A stretch of 64,000 nt of DNA from B4-G1 sp964393895 (GCA_964393895.1 CAYMWP010000004.1:1-64000); one strand, 5' to 3'. Counted from the first letter of the stretch, positions 7,965-16,073 are shown. Translations and numbers: made by a program. The notes: a model not told the origin generated them from the sequence alone.

Positions 7965-9101
7965 ATGGCTCGTCACAACTGGCTCCAGACCACGCTGCTC
8001 CGCTGGCAGCGGGAACTCGTTGCCGAGGGCGTCAGGCTCTCCGGCGGGAGACCCGCCCACGCCGGGCCGTACTACATCCTGGAACTGACCACTCTCTGCA
8101 ACCAGGACTGTCGCTACTGCTACAACGTCTGGAAGCTCCTACCAGAGGTCGTCACTGGCGAGATGGACACCCGCCAGTGGTGCGATCTGATCGTCAAACT
8201 GCAGGAGGAGGCTGGCTGCCGGCTGGTCACCTTCTCGGGCGGCGAGCCGCTGCTGCGCGACGACTTTTGCGACATTCTGGCCTTTTGTCACCGGCGCGGG
8301 TTAGATTCGATTCTCATCACCAACGGTGGCCTGCTGAATGACGAGACGCTGGATTTCTGCCTTGGGCATGGCGTCAATATGTTCGAGCTGACCCTGCTGG
8401 GCGCTGACGCCCAGACTCACGACGCGCTCACCCGTACGCGCGGATGCGAAGCATCCGGTAGCAGTTGGGAGCGGGCGCTGGCGGCGATGACGCGCCTCTA
8501 CAAGGCCGAGGCTGCCTGGTGCGGTGTCTTTGTCGCCACCAGCGAAAACATTGGCCAGACCCGTCAGACGCTAGAAATGATGGTCGCGCTGGGGGCCACC
8601 GCTGTTATGTTCAACCGCTTCAACCCCGGCGGCGAGGGGGCGCGCCACCTGTATCTGATGCCCACCGTCGAGCAAGTGCGAGAAGCGCTCGCGGTGGTGG
8701 ATGAGATGGCCGCGGCTTACGATCTCTTTGCCACCGCCTCCATTCCCATTATGCCCTGCCTGCTGGATACCAGCCCCTACCGTCACATCGGCTTTGGCTT
8801 TTGCGCCGCTGGGCGGGATAATGCCTACTACACTATCGGCCCCGACGGCCGGGTGCGCCCATGCAATCACACCGCCACCATCTTGGGCGACATGCGCACC
8901 CAGTCCTGGGCCGAGATTCTGTCCGGCCCCGCCCTGGACAAATTCACCTCTGCCGTCCCCGAGGTCTGCCGTCCCTGTCCTGGCCTGGATGCTTGTCGCG
9001 CCGGCTGTCGCGCTGCCGCTGAGGTCTGCTTTGGCTCGTTGGAGGAGCCAGAGCCCTGGCTGAAAGCGAACCTCGACCGGCTGCCGGCAGACACGACTTG
9101 A
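7965..9101 (+). CDS. Radical SAM/SPASM domain protein
   Basis: This 378-residue enzyme binds the radical-SAM 4Fe-4S cluster with CxxxCxxC as CNQDCRYC (Cys45, 49, 52), and it has the SAM-contacting GGEP motif at about 92-95. The C-terminal third (about 275-355) carries a SPASM-type set of cysteines: FCAAGRDN, GPDGRVRPCNHT, CRPCPGLDACRAGC and EVC. Such proteins are often maturases that modify a peptide or protein encoded beside them, with auxiliary iron-sulfur clusters in the SPASM domain. Here the only neighbours in the operon are two CY-repeat peptides. The gene starts 3 nt after the second peptide, with GGAG at 7952-7955 as ribosome site. The reaction cannot be read from sequence. Confidence 0.9.
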   Translation: MARHNWLQTTLLRWQRELVAEGVRLSGGRPAHAGPYYILELTTLCNQDCRYCYNVWKLLPEVVTGEMDTRQWCDLIVKLQEEAGCRLVTFSGGEPLLRDDFCDILAFCHRRGLDSILITNGGLLNDETLDFCLGHGVNMFELTLLGADAQTHDALTRTRGCEASGSSWERALAAMTRLYKAEAAWCGVFVATSENIGQTRQTLEMMVALGATAVMFNRFNPGGEGARHLYLMPTVEQVREALAVVDEMAAAYDLFATASIPIMPCLLDTSPYRHIGFGFCAAGRDNAYYTIGPDGRVRPCNHTATILGDMRTQSWAEILSGPALDKFTSAVPEVCRPCPGLDACRAGCRAAAEVCFGSLEEPEPWLKANLDRLPADTT

Positions 9102-9126
9102 GCCCCAATACATCCTGTTAAGCAAA

Positions 9127-9163
9127 TAGGGACGACTCACTGAGTCGTCCCTAATCTATTTTT
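9127..9163. terminator. Perfect 13-bp palindrome with T-run
   Basis: The arms 9127-9139 and 9141-9153 are exact reverse complements (TAGGGACGACTCA and its partner), followed by ATCTATTTTT. It terminates the radical SAM operon and also cuts into the 3' end of the minus-strand DUF4258 remnant. Confidence 0.8.
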
Positions 9164-9343
9164 GATTTCACCATCCAGAATGGCGTTCTCAATATCGAGA
9201 ATGCCCAAGTTGTCTTCTGCCATCTCATCAACCGCGTGGCGGGTCAAGTCGTACTCGCCGTTGAGCATAGCGCCCCTGATTCGTGATAGGATTCGTCGCG
9301 ACACTCTGTTTTCCACCCGGCGTAGATGACTGACCAAGTACAT
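9137..9343 (-). pseudogene. DUF4258-like remnant, truncated
   Basis: The reading frame contains YDLTRHAVDEMAEDNLGILDIENAILDGEI, which resembles the start of DUF4258 proteins (short toxin-like proteins). After GEIK the frame runs into the palindrome at 9127-9153 and stops, so the second half of the domain is missing. A still shorter relic lies at 7060-7111 in the duplicated block. The rest of the 371-bp gap between genes (9102-9472) is this relic, the terminator and the promoter. Confidence 0.55.
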
Positions 9344-9457
9344 AGGTTATACTTCAACGCTCTGGGCGGGTCAAGTCTGCGTGCTCCCTTTTGAACTTTT
9401 TTCTTTCTGCCTGCGTGTAACCTAGTAGAAGCGACCACTTGAGCGTCGCTCACTAAT
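9182..9457. repeat. Duplicated leader block, copy B
   Basis: This is the longer copy of the block at 7060-7239. It carries most of the DUF4258 relic on the minus strand, then the ECF-like promoter and the hairpin AGCGAC/GTCGCT. The loop differs by one base between copies while both stems are intact. Confidence 0.85.
9393..9419 (+). promoter_or_regulatory. ECF-sigma-like promoter of the vWA operon
   Basis: GAAC (9393-9396), a 17-nt spacer and CGTGTA (9414-9419) repeat the arrangement seen at 7174-7200, which points to shared control of the two operons. Confidence 0.5.
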
Positions 9458-9472
9458 CTCAGGAGGAGAAAA

Positions 9473-11059
9473 ATGTTCACAAAAACCCGTTTCACACCGC
9501 TCGTGTTGGTCATAGCCACTATCATAGTGGCAGGTTGCTCTCCCCAGGCAACACTGTCAGGGGCGCCAACGGAGGCTCCGCTGGTGGAAGAGTACGAGTG
9601 GGCGCCCGCCGCCACCGCCTCGGCGCCTGCCGACGGCCCCTACCCCTCGACCGGCGGCCTCGTTCCGCCCAACGACGAACCTTACGCCGACGTGTTCTTT
9701 GAGGACTATGGCGTCAACCCCTTCATTGATACCGAGGACGATCACCTCTCCACCTTTGCCGTGGACGTGGACACCGGCTCCTATACCGTCATGCGGCGCT
9801 ACGTGAACGACGGCTATCTGCCGCCCGACGAGTCGGTGCGCGTCGAGGAGTACGTCAACTACTTTGAGCAGGGCTACGAGCCGCCCGCCGAGGGCGAGGG
9901 GGCCTTTGCCATCCACCTGGAGGGGGCGCCTTCCCTCTACGGCAGTGAGCGTCATTACCTGGTGCGCGTCGGCCTCAAGGGGTACGAGGTCCCGCCGGAG
10001 GAGCGCAAGGACGCCGTGCTCACTTTTGTGATTGACGTCTCCGGCTCGATGGATATGGAGAACCGGCTGGGATTGGTCAAGCAGGCGTTGCGGCTGCTGG
10101 TCGAGCAACTGCGCCCCAGCGACAGCATCGGCATCGCCGTCTACGGTTCAAGCGGTCACGCCATCCTGGAGCACACGCCGGTCGCCGAGGCCGGCTACAT
10201 CCTGCAGGCGATTGACAGATTGCAGCCCGAAGGCGCCACCAACGCCGAGGAAGGATTGCTGATCGGCTACCGTATGGCGTCCGCAGCCTTCGACCGTGAG
10301 GCCATCAACCGCGTCATCCTCTGCTCCGATGGCGTCGCCAACGTCGGCAACACCGGCCCCGACTCGATCCTGGAGCAGATCCGCGACTATGCCGGGCGCG
10401 GTATTTACCTGACCACAGTCGGCTTTGGAATGGGCAATTACAACGACGTGCTGATGGAGCAACTGGCCGACGACGGCGACGGCTTTTACGCCTACGTGGA
10501 TACGCTGAAGGAAGCCGAGCGGCTCTTTGTGCGCGACCTGACCTCGACCCTGCAGGTCATCGCCCGGGACGCCAAGATTCAGGTGGATTTTAATCCCCAG
10601 GTGGTGCGCAGCTACCGCCTCATCGGCTACGAGAACCGGGACGTGGCCGACGAGGACTTTCGCAACGACGAGGTGGACGCCGGCGAGATTGGCGTGGGCC
10701 ACAGCGTCACCGCGCTGTACGAGCTAAAGTTCCAGCCCGCCGAGACCTCTGGATATGAGCCTGCAATGACCGTCTACGTGCGCTACGAGGATCCCGAAAC
10801 CGGCGAGGTGGCCGAGGTCAACCGCGCCATCGCCCGCGCCGACTTTGCGCTGGCTTTTAAGGAAGCCTTGATCCGCTTCCAACTGGCCGCGGTCGTGGCC
10901 GAGTACGCCGAGATTCTGCGCGATAGCTACTGGGCGCGCGGGTCGAGCCTGACGGGCGTGGCCTGGGAGGCCCGCCGCATCGCCGAGTACCTGCCCCACG
11001 ACGCCGACGTGGCCGAGTTCGTCAGCCTGGTCGAGCGGGCCAGCGACCTGGACGAGTAG
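9473..11059 (+). CDS. vWA/DUF3520 (YfbK-type) lipoprotein
   Basis: The 528-residue protein has a lipoprotein signal (hydrophobic 9-20, then VAGC with Cys22) and so should be anchored outside the membrane. An N-terminal vWA-associated domain (about 70-160, including FAVDVDTGSYTVMRRYVN) is followed by a von Willebrand A domain with an intact MIDAS start, DVSGS (Asp188, Ser190, Ser192). A DUF3520 C-terminal region ends in the segment rich in ARADFALAFKEA. Proteins of this build bind divalent metal and partner proteins; in several phyla they neighbour ECF sigma factors. AGGAGGA precedes the ATG. It is followed by the DUF4349 gene, forming a two-gene operon. Confidence 0.9.
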   Translation: MFTKTRFTPLVLVIATIIVAGCSPQATLSGAPTEAPLVEEYEWAPAATASAPADGPYPSTGGLVPPNDEPYADVFFEDYGVNPFIDTEDDHLSTFAVDVDTGSYTVMRRYVNDGYLPPDESVRVEEYVNYFEQGYEPPAEGEGAFAIHLEGAPSLYGSERHYLVRVGLKGYEVPPEERKDAVLTFVIDVSGSMDMENRLGLVKQALRLLVEQLRPSDSIGIAVYGSSGHAILEHTPVAEAGYILQAIDRLQPEGATNAEEGLLIGYRMASAAFDREAINRVILCSDGVANVGNTGPDSILEQIRDYAGRGIYLTTVGFGMGNYNDVLMEQLADDGDGFYAYVDTLKEAERLFVRDLTSTLQVIARDAKIQVDFNPQVVRSYRLIGYENRDVADEDFRNDEVDAGEIGVGHSVTALYELKFQPAETSGYEPAMTVYVRYEDPETGEVAEVNRAIARADFALAFKEALIRFQLAAVVAEYAEILRDSYWARGSSLTGVAWEARRIAEYLPHDADVAEFVSLVERASDLDE

Positions 11060-11077
11060 TAGATGAGGAGGATAAAG

Positions 11078-12079
11078 ATGAATGTGCGTATCCGTTTCAC
11101 ACTGATCGCACTGGTTGTGGCCGCCGCCCTGCTCATCGGCTGTGCCAGTGAGGTTGAACTGACACCCGAGGTGTTAGAGGTGAGAGAGCAGTTGGTGGAG
11201 GAACCCCCGGCAGACGAGCCGCTGGCAGAGCCGACGGCGGCGCCGACTGCGGCCCCGGTCGCAGGGGATGGTGTGGGTCAGTCCGGTGACTATGGCCTGA
11301 CCGCGTTCCCCTCCCGCCCCAACCGGCTCATCGTCAAGGATGCCGAACTAGAGCTAATGGTCGGCGATACCGACGTCGCCATTGATCGCACCACGCAGAT
11401 CGCCGCCGATTCGGCCGGCTACATCATCAGTTCTCGCGTCTGGTACGAGGAATGGCTGGGTGAGAATTATAAGCACGCCTCCATCACCCTGGGTGTCCCG
11501 GTGGACCAGTTCGAGCGGGCGATGCGCCGGCTGCGCAACCTGGCCCTGCGCGTGGTGGACGAGACCGCCTCTGGGCAGGACGTCAGCGACGAGTACGTGG
11601 ACCTGCAATCGCGGTTGGGCAACCTGGAGGCTACCCGCGACCGCATCCGCGAGTTTCTCGACCAGGCGCAGACCATCGAAGAATCGCTGCGCATCAACGA
11701 GGAACTGACCGCCATCGAGGAGCAGATCGAGGAAGTGCAGGGTCGGATGAACTATCTCTTTGACCGGGCGGCCTATTCCACTATCACCGCCCAGATTGAC
11801 CCCGAACTGCCGCAGCCCACGCCGGCCCCCACCCCCACGCCTTCGCCAACTCCGACGCCCACCCCCACGCCTACCCCGATCCCGCCCTGGACACCTTCGC
11901 AGAGCGCCCGGCAGGCCGGGGACACGTTGAGCGCCATATTGCGCGTCGCCACACGCCTGGTCGTCGAAGTCGCGATCTGGTTGGGCATTGTCGTCGCGCC
12001 GCTGTTAGCTCCTCCGGTCCTGTTTATCTGGGTTGTGCAGCGCTGGATCAGGCGTCGCGTTGAGCGACAAAGCTCCTAG
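11078..12079 (+). CDS. DUF4349 lipoprotein with C-terminal membrane helix
   Basis: This 333-residue protein carries a lipobox (LIGC, Cys22), an acidic Pro-rich stretch, the DUF4349 domain (about 85-235) with a predicted coiled coil rich in Glu/Arg (LEATRDRIREFLDQAQTIEE), a run of Thr-Pro pairs, and a membrane helix near 290-322 followed by basic residues. It would thus be tied to the membrane at both ends. AGGAGGA at 11066-11072 dictates the start at 11078 and rules out the ATG at 11063. It follows the vWA gene by 18 nt. The molecular role of DUF4349 is not known to me. Confidence 0.85.
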   Translation: MNVRIRFTLIALVVAAALLIGCASEVELTPEVLEVREQLVEEPPADEPLAEPTAAPTAAPVAGDGVGQSGDYGLTAFPSRPNRLIVKDAELELMVGDTDVAIDRTTQIAADSAGYIISSRVWYEEWLGENYKHASITLGVPVDQFERAMRRLRNLALRVVDETASGQDVSDEYVDLQSRLGNLEATRDRIREFLDQAQTIEESLRINEELTAIEEQIEEVQGRMNYLFDRAAYSTITAQIDPELPQPTPAPTPTPSPTPTPTPTPTPIPPWTPSQSARQAGDTLSAILRVATRLVVEVAIWLGIVVAPLLAPPVLFIWVVQRWIRRRVERQSS

Positions 12080-12105
12080 CACAAGTTCGTTCCGCGCCCC
12101 CGCCA

Positions 12106-12135
12106 ACCAGCACCGCCGTAAACAGCGGTGCTGGT
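12106..12135 (+). terminator. Hairpin after the vWA/DUF4349 operon
   Basis: An 11-bp perfect stem (ACCAGCACCGC with GCGGTGCTGGT) encloses an 8-nt loop, followed by a weak T-rich tail. Its position after the stop at 12079 fits a terminator. Confidence 0.65.
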
Positions 12136-12210
12136 CTATATATGGGATGAAAAAGTGTCCTGTCCGCATTGTTGAGAAGATGCCTGGTTATCGCTTGGAA
12201 AGGCGCGCAC

Positions 12211-12239
12211 TTTCGCATCTCATGCGGGTGTGGTAAAAT
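12211..12239 (+). promoter_or_regulatory. Extended -10 promoter of ridA
   Basis: TGTGGTAAAAT ends at 12239, with TAAAAT at 12234-12239 and TG one base upstream. The -35 (TTTCGC, 12211-12216) is poor, as expected for an extended -10 promoter. Confidence 0.5.
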
Positions 12240-12281
12240 AGCGCCACACTTTGCCGAGAAAGCAACAAAAGGAGGTCATAG

Positions 12282-12704
12282 ATGAACAAGCAAATCGTTG
12301 CTACAGACAAAGCCCCAGCAGCGGTTGGGCCGTACTCACAGGGAGTGCGACTGGACGACTTGATCTTTACCGCCGGGCAGTTAGGACTGGTCCCCGGCAG
12401 CAAAGAGTTCGCCGGTCCGGACATCGAAGCCCAGACCCGCCAGGCTTTGGAGAACCTGAAAGCGGTGTTGGAAGCAGGTGGCTCCTGCCTGGAGCACGTG
12501 GTCAAGACCACCGTCTTTTTGCAGGACATTGGCGAGTTTGGGCGCATGAACAAAATTTATGCCCAGTTCTTTGCAGAGAATCCACCCGCCCGCTCGGCCG
12601 TGCAAGTAGCCGCACTGCCGCTGGGGGGGCGGGTTGAGATCGAGGCTGTGGCTGAGGCGTGTGACTGCACCTCGCAAAAAGATTGCGACTGCGGATGTTC
12701 CTGA
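12282..12704 (+). CDS. RidA family protein with Cys-rich tail
   Basis: RidA proteins hydrolyse reactive enamine/imine intermediates such as 2-aminoacrylate released by PLP enzymes. The 140-residue chain has the family start (APAAVGPYSQGV), the QTRQALENLKAVLEAGG helix, and RSAVQVAALPLGGRVEIEAVA, where the Arg binds the substrate carboxylate. The normal fold ends near residue 124. This protein adds a short tail, CDCTSQKDCDCGCS, with five cysteines that could bind metal. AAAGGAGG precedes the ATG at good spacing. The gene stands alone, between a terminator and a 95-bp gap in which I see nothing. Confidence 0.93.
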   Translation: MNKQIVATDKAPAAVGPYSQGVRLDDLIFTAGQLGLVPGSKEFAGPDIEAQTRQALENLKAVLEAGGSCLEHVVKTTVFLQDIGEFGRMNKIYAQFFAENPPARSAVQVAALPLGGRVEIEAVAEACDCTSQKDCDCGCS

Positions 12705-12799
12705 ACGGCCCACACTTTGGGGGGTAGGGGGGAGACCGGGGGAAGTAGCGCGAGTTCCCTCGTCTCCTCTTTACCTGCCTCCTGCTGTGGTAACAGCCA

Positions 12800-13702
12800 A
12801 TGAACGAGGGCATCCTCAATCTCAACAAGCCTCGCGGTCTCACCTCACACGACGTCGTGGCCCGCGTCCGTGGGCTGACCGGCGCGCGCCGCGTGGGCCA
12901 CGCCGGCACGCTGGATCCGCTGGCGACCGGCGTGCTGCTCGTCTGCATCGGGCGGGCCACCCGCGTGAGCGAGTACCTGATGACCGGGCGAAAGGTCTAC
13001 CGCGCCCGCGTGCGGTTGGGAGTGAGCACCGACACCTACGACGCCGAGGGGCAGGTGGTGGCAGAAGCAGAGGTCGAGGTGAGCCGCACCCAGCTTGAGG
13101 CGGCGCTGGCCCAGTTCCGGGGTCAGATCGCGCAACTGCCACCGATGTACTCGGCCATCAAGCGCGAGGGGACGCCCCTCTACCGGCTGGCCCGGCAGGG
13201 CGTCGAGGTGGAGCGAGAGCCGCGCCAGGTGGAGATCTTTCGGCTGGAGCTGGCCGAGTGGGATCCGCCGGAATGTACGCTGGAACTGGCCTGCTCGCAG
13301 GGCACCTATGTGCGCGCGCTGGCCCACGACCTGGGGCGGGCGCTCGGCTGCGGCGCGCACCTCGCGGGACTGGTTCGGCGGGCGAGCGGCCGCTTCCGGC
13401 TGGAGGAAACAATTACGCTGAACGAATTCGCCCAGGCCGCCGCCGAGGGCCGTTGGCCCGACCTGTTGCACCCCATTGACGCGGCGCTGGCCCACTTCCC
13501 CACGCTCCACCTGAGCGCAGATGAAGCGCGGCGGCTCTGCCAAGGACAATCAATCCACGGCGAGAGGATGGCAGAGGCAGACCTGGCCCGCGCTTACGGG
13601 CCGGATGGAACCTTCCTGGCTCTGGCGGCCTACGATCCAAAGGACGGGGTCTGGCGACCCCACAAAGTATTCCGACAAACCGGAGACCCTAAAGGTTTTT
13701 AG
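12800..13702 (+). CDS. truB: tRNA pseudouridine-55 synthase
   Basis: TruB converts U55 of the T-arm of tRNAs to pseudouridine. The N-terminus GILNLNKPRGLTSHDVV and the catalytic-Asp motif GHAGTLDPLATGVL (Asp39) are diagnostic. The Tyr/Lys pair appears in YSAIKREGTPLYRLAR, and the chain of 300 residues has the usual length, with a short C-terminal PUA-like end. It is followed after 24 nt by ribF, the common bacterial order truB-ribF. Confidence 0.96.
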   Translation: MNEGILNLNKPRGLTSHDVVARVRGLTGARRVGHAGTLDPLATGVLLVCIGRATRVSEYLMTGRKVYRARVRLGVSTDTYDAEGQVVAEAEVEVSRTQLEAALAQFRGQIAQLPPMYSAIKREGTPLYRLARQGVEVEREPRQVEIFRLELAEWDPPECTLELACSQGTYVRALAHDLGRALGCGAHLAGLVRRASGRFRLEETITLNEFAQAAAEGRWPDLLHPIDAALAHFPTLHLSADEARRLCQGQSIHGERMAEADLARAYGPDGTFLALAAYDPKDGVWRPHKVFRQTGDPKGF

Positions 13703-13706
13703 GGTC
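13685..13706 (+). terminator. Palindrome overlapping the truB stop
   Basis: The arms GACCCTAAA and TTTAGGGTC enclose a 4-nt loop, and the truB stop TAG lies inside the second arm. It is one of three copies of this palindrome type in the window. With ribF starting 20 nt later, it may only attenuate transcription. Confidence 0.5.
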
Positions 13707-13726
13707 TTGAGCCGCTGGGCAAAGCA

Positions 13727-14677
13727 ATGCACATCATCCACGATCTGAAACAGGCCAACCTCGCCTCCTGCTCCTACGTGACCATCGGCGTCTTTGACGG
13801 CATCCACCGCGGGCACCAGCGACTCATCGGCGGCATGGCGGAGGCGGCCCACGCGGCGGGGAATCTCGCCGCCCTCGTCACCTTCGACCCTCACCCATCA
13901 GCCGCGCTGGGCTACGAACCACCGCCGCTGCTGACGACGGTAGAGGAGCGGGCGGAGCTATTGGCCTCGCTGAGGCTCGATCTGTTAGCCGCGCTCCCTT
14001 TCACACGAGAGACGGCTCGTACTTCGGCGGCCGATTTCGTCGCGCTGTTGCTCCGGCACCTGCGCATGAGCGAACTGTGGGGCGGCCCAGACTTTTCCTT
14101 CGGTTACCGGCGCGAGGGGGATGTGCCGTTCTTGCGCCGTTTGGGAGAGGAGTGGGGATTCAGCGTGCGCATCGTCGAGCCACTGGTGTGGGAGAATGAG
14201 CCGGTCAGCAGCAGCCGCGTGCGGGCCGCCCTGGGAACGGGGGACGTCCCCCAGGCAACGGGCTGCCTGGGCCGCCCCTACCGCTTGACGGGCGAGGTCA
14301 TTCGAGGGCATAGGGAGGACAAGATCGCCTCCCCAGCGATCAACCTCTCCCTGCCGCCCGAACGGTTGATCCCTGTCAGCGGAGTCTACGCCTGCCTGGC
14401 GCACACCGCGCGCCTGGGGACATATCCGGCAGTGGTCACCGTTGGAACCCGGTCCACGTTCGATGGAGACGAGCTGATCGTCGAGGCCTACCTGCTGGAT
14501 TTCGACGGTGCTCTCTACGACCAGCCATTGGCGCTCGATTTCGTCGCCCGCCTGCGGGACGAGATGCATTTTCCCTCCGGCCAAGCCCTGGCGGCGCAAC
14601 TTCAAGACGACATCGCCAGGACGCGCGCCATCATCGGAAGGAAAGAATCTAGCCAACATCCCCCTGCTCATTGTTAA
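13727..14677 (+). CDS. ribF: Bifunctional riboflavin kinase/FAD synthetase
   Basis: RibF makes FMN from riboflavin and FAD from FMN. The N-terminal adenylyltransferase half has GVFDGIHRGHQ (about 21-31), FDPHP (53-57), FSFGYRREG and SSSRVR, all as expected. The C-terminal kinase half (about 182-305) aligns over GRPYRLTGEV and EAYLLDFDGALY. However, the near-invariant PTAN motif reads PAIN at about 203-206, losing the Thr that helps bind Mg-ATP, and GTRPTF reads GTRSTF. The kinase may therefore be weak or altered, or this is a natural variant. Length 316 is normal. Confidence 0.92.
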   Translation: MHIIHDLKQANLASCSYVTIGVFDGIHRGHQRLIGGMAEAAHAAGNLAALVTFDPHPSAALGYEPPPLLTTVEERAELLASLRLDLLAALPFTRETARTSAADFVALLLRHLRMSELWGGPDFSFGYRREGDVPFLRRLGEEWGFSVRIVEPLVWENEPVSSSRVRAALGTGDVPQATGCLGRPYRLTGEVIRGHREDKIASPAINLSLPPERLIPVSGVYACLAHTARLGTYPAVVTVGTRSTFDGDELIVEAYLLDFDGALYDQPLALDFVARLRDEMHFPSGQALAAQLQDDIARTRAIIGRKESSQHPPAHC

Positions 14678-14699
14678 TTGCCTCAGGTTGTGGTACAAT
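14671..14699 (+). promoter_or_regulatory. Promoter of the wzz-cpsD-rmlA module
   Basis: TTGTTA (14671-14676), a 17-nt spacer and TACAAT (14694-14699), with TG one base before the -10 (TGTGGTACAAT). The -35 overlaps the ribF stop codon. Confidence 0.7.
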
Positions 14700-14730
14700 A
14701 CCGCCCGCTTCCCCGATGGAGGATTGAAAT

Positions 14731-15384
14731 ATGGAGCTTGGAGATTACGTCCGCATCCTACGCAAACGTTGGTGGATCATCGTCGTCGCCGTAGCGCTGA
14801 CTGCCGGCAGCGCCTTTGTCTTTAGCAAGTTGCAGCCCCCAGAGTACACGTCCACCGCAGAAGTGATCATCGAACCGGCGCGACCGGACCTGGGACTCAC
14901 GCAGTCAACCAAATGGGTGCTGCGTATGTACATGACTGTGATAGACTCGGACTATAAAGCGCAAGAGGTGATTGACGCGCTGCAACTGCCGATGACGCCC
15001 GAGCAACTGCGCAGCAACGCCCACTTTGCCGCCGAGGACGACCGTATGGTGATCAAGATCGAGATCGAGGCCTCCGACGGCGACGTGGCTAACGATATTG
15101 CCAGAACCTGGGCCGTGTTGCTGATTCACTGGCGCGACGAGCAGAACGCCAAGCAGAACAAGGAAGACCGCGTCTATGCCTACCTACGCGACGAACCGCG
15201 CTACGTCCAATCCTGGCCCAAGATCAAAGTCGTCACCGCCGCGGGCAGCGTATTTGGATTGGTGGTCGCCAGCGTGGTCATCTTTTTCTTGGAATGGCTG
15301 GAGGCAGGCATCGTCCGTGCTCCACAAGATCTGGAGCGCCAGTTGAACCTGATCGTGGTGGGCGCTATCCCCTCCACTGACTGA
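14731..15384 (+). CDS. Wzz-type chain-length determinant protein
   Basis: This 217-residue membrane protein begins MELGDYVRILRKRWWIIVVA, typical of Wzz/polysaccharide co-polymerases. It has membrane helices near 16-34 and 172-192 with an extracytoplasmic helical domain between. It would set the length of an exported polysaccharide together with the ATPase encoded 14 nt downstream, since monoderm systems usually split the Wzz and kinase halves into two genes. Its N-terminus resembles that of the Wzz-GGDEF fusion at 57441-58565. Confidence 0.85.
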   Translation: MELGDYVRILRKRWWIIVVAVALTAGSAFVFSKLQPPEYTSTAEVIIEPARPDLGLTQSTKWVLRMYMTVIDSDYKAQEVIDALQLPMTPEQLRSNAHFAAEDDRMVIKIEIEASDGDVANDIARTWAVLLIHWRDEQNAKQNKEDRVYAYLRDEPRYVQSWPKIKVVTAAGSVFGLVVASVVIFFLEWLEAGIVRAPQDLERQLNLIVVGAIPSTD

Positions 15385-15398
15385 TCGAGGAACTAACA

Positions 15399-16058
15399 AT
15401 GGCCGAACAACCAGACCTGATCACTCTGACCGATCCCCGCAGCCCGGCAGCCGAGGCCTACCGCACGCTGCGCACCAATCTGACCTTTGCCGCGCTGGAC
15501 AAGCCCATAGAGACGCTGCTCGTCATCTCACCCACGCCCGGTGGGGATAAATCCACCGTTCTCGCCAACCTGGCGGTCACGATGGCCCAGGAGGGGCGGC
15601 GCGTCATCATGGTGGACGCCGACTTGCGCCGTCCTATCCTGCACCAGATCTTTGGCGCGGCGAACGACCGGGGGCTGACTACGATGGTCGTCGAAGAGGC
15701 GGCGCTGGACGATCCTCCGCTGTTGGATACCGGCGTGGACAATCTGCGGCTGGTGCCCAGCGGCCCCCTGCCTCCCAACCCAGCCGACATTCTCGGCTCG
15801 CGCCGCATAGAGGAAGCGCTCGCCAGGCTCAAGACCCACGCCGACGTGATCCTCTTCGACGCCCCTCCGGTCGTTGCCGTGACCGATGGGGCCGTGCTGG
15901 CCACCAAGGTGGACGGCGTGCTGCTGGTCATCCGCGCCGGATACACGCGGCGGGATCACGCCCAGCGGGCCAAAGAGCTGCTGGAGCGGGCGCACGCGCG
16001 CATCGTGGGGGCCGTGTTGAGTAACGCGCCACGCGACGTGGTGTTGGGCGGGTATTGA
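15399..16058 (+). CDS. CpsD/CapB-family tyrosine-kinase-like ATPase
   Basis: The 219-residue protein is the cytoplasmic partner of Wzz in polysaccharide export. The Walker A loop is PTPGGDKST (Lys51) where PGEGKST is usual; the Lys, Ser and Thr are kept. Walker A' is VIMVDADLRRP and Walker B is VILFDAPP. The preceding EAYRTLRTNL segment is the usual oligomerisation motif. The C-terminus ends in a single Tyr (VVLGGY) and lacks the usual Tyr cluster, so autophosphorylation may be limited. Confidence 0.9.
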   Translation: MAEQPDLITLTDPRSPAAEAYRTLRTNLTFAALDKPIETLLVISPTPGGDKSTVLANLAVTMAQEGRRVIMVDADLRRPILHQIFGAANDRGLTTMVVEEAALDDPPLLDTGVDNLRLVPSGPLPPNPADILGSRRIEEALARLKTHADVILFDAPPVVAVTDGAVLATKVDGVLLVIRAGYTRRDHAQRAKELLERAHARIVGAVLSNAPRDVVLGGY

Positions 16059-16073
16059 CCAGGGAGGAGTAGA

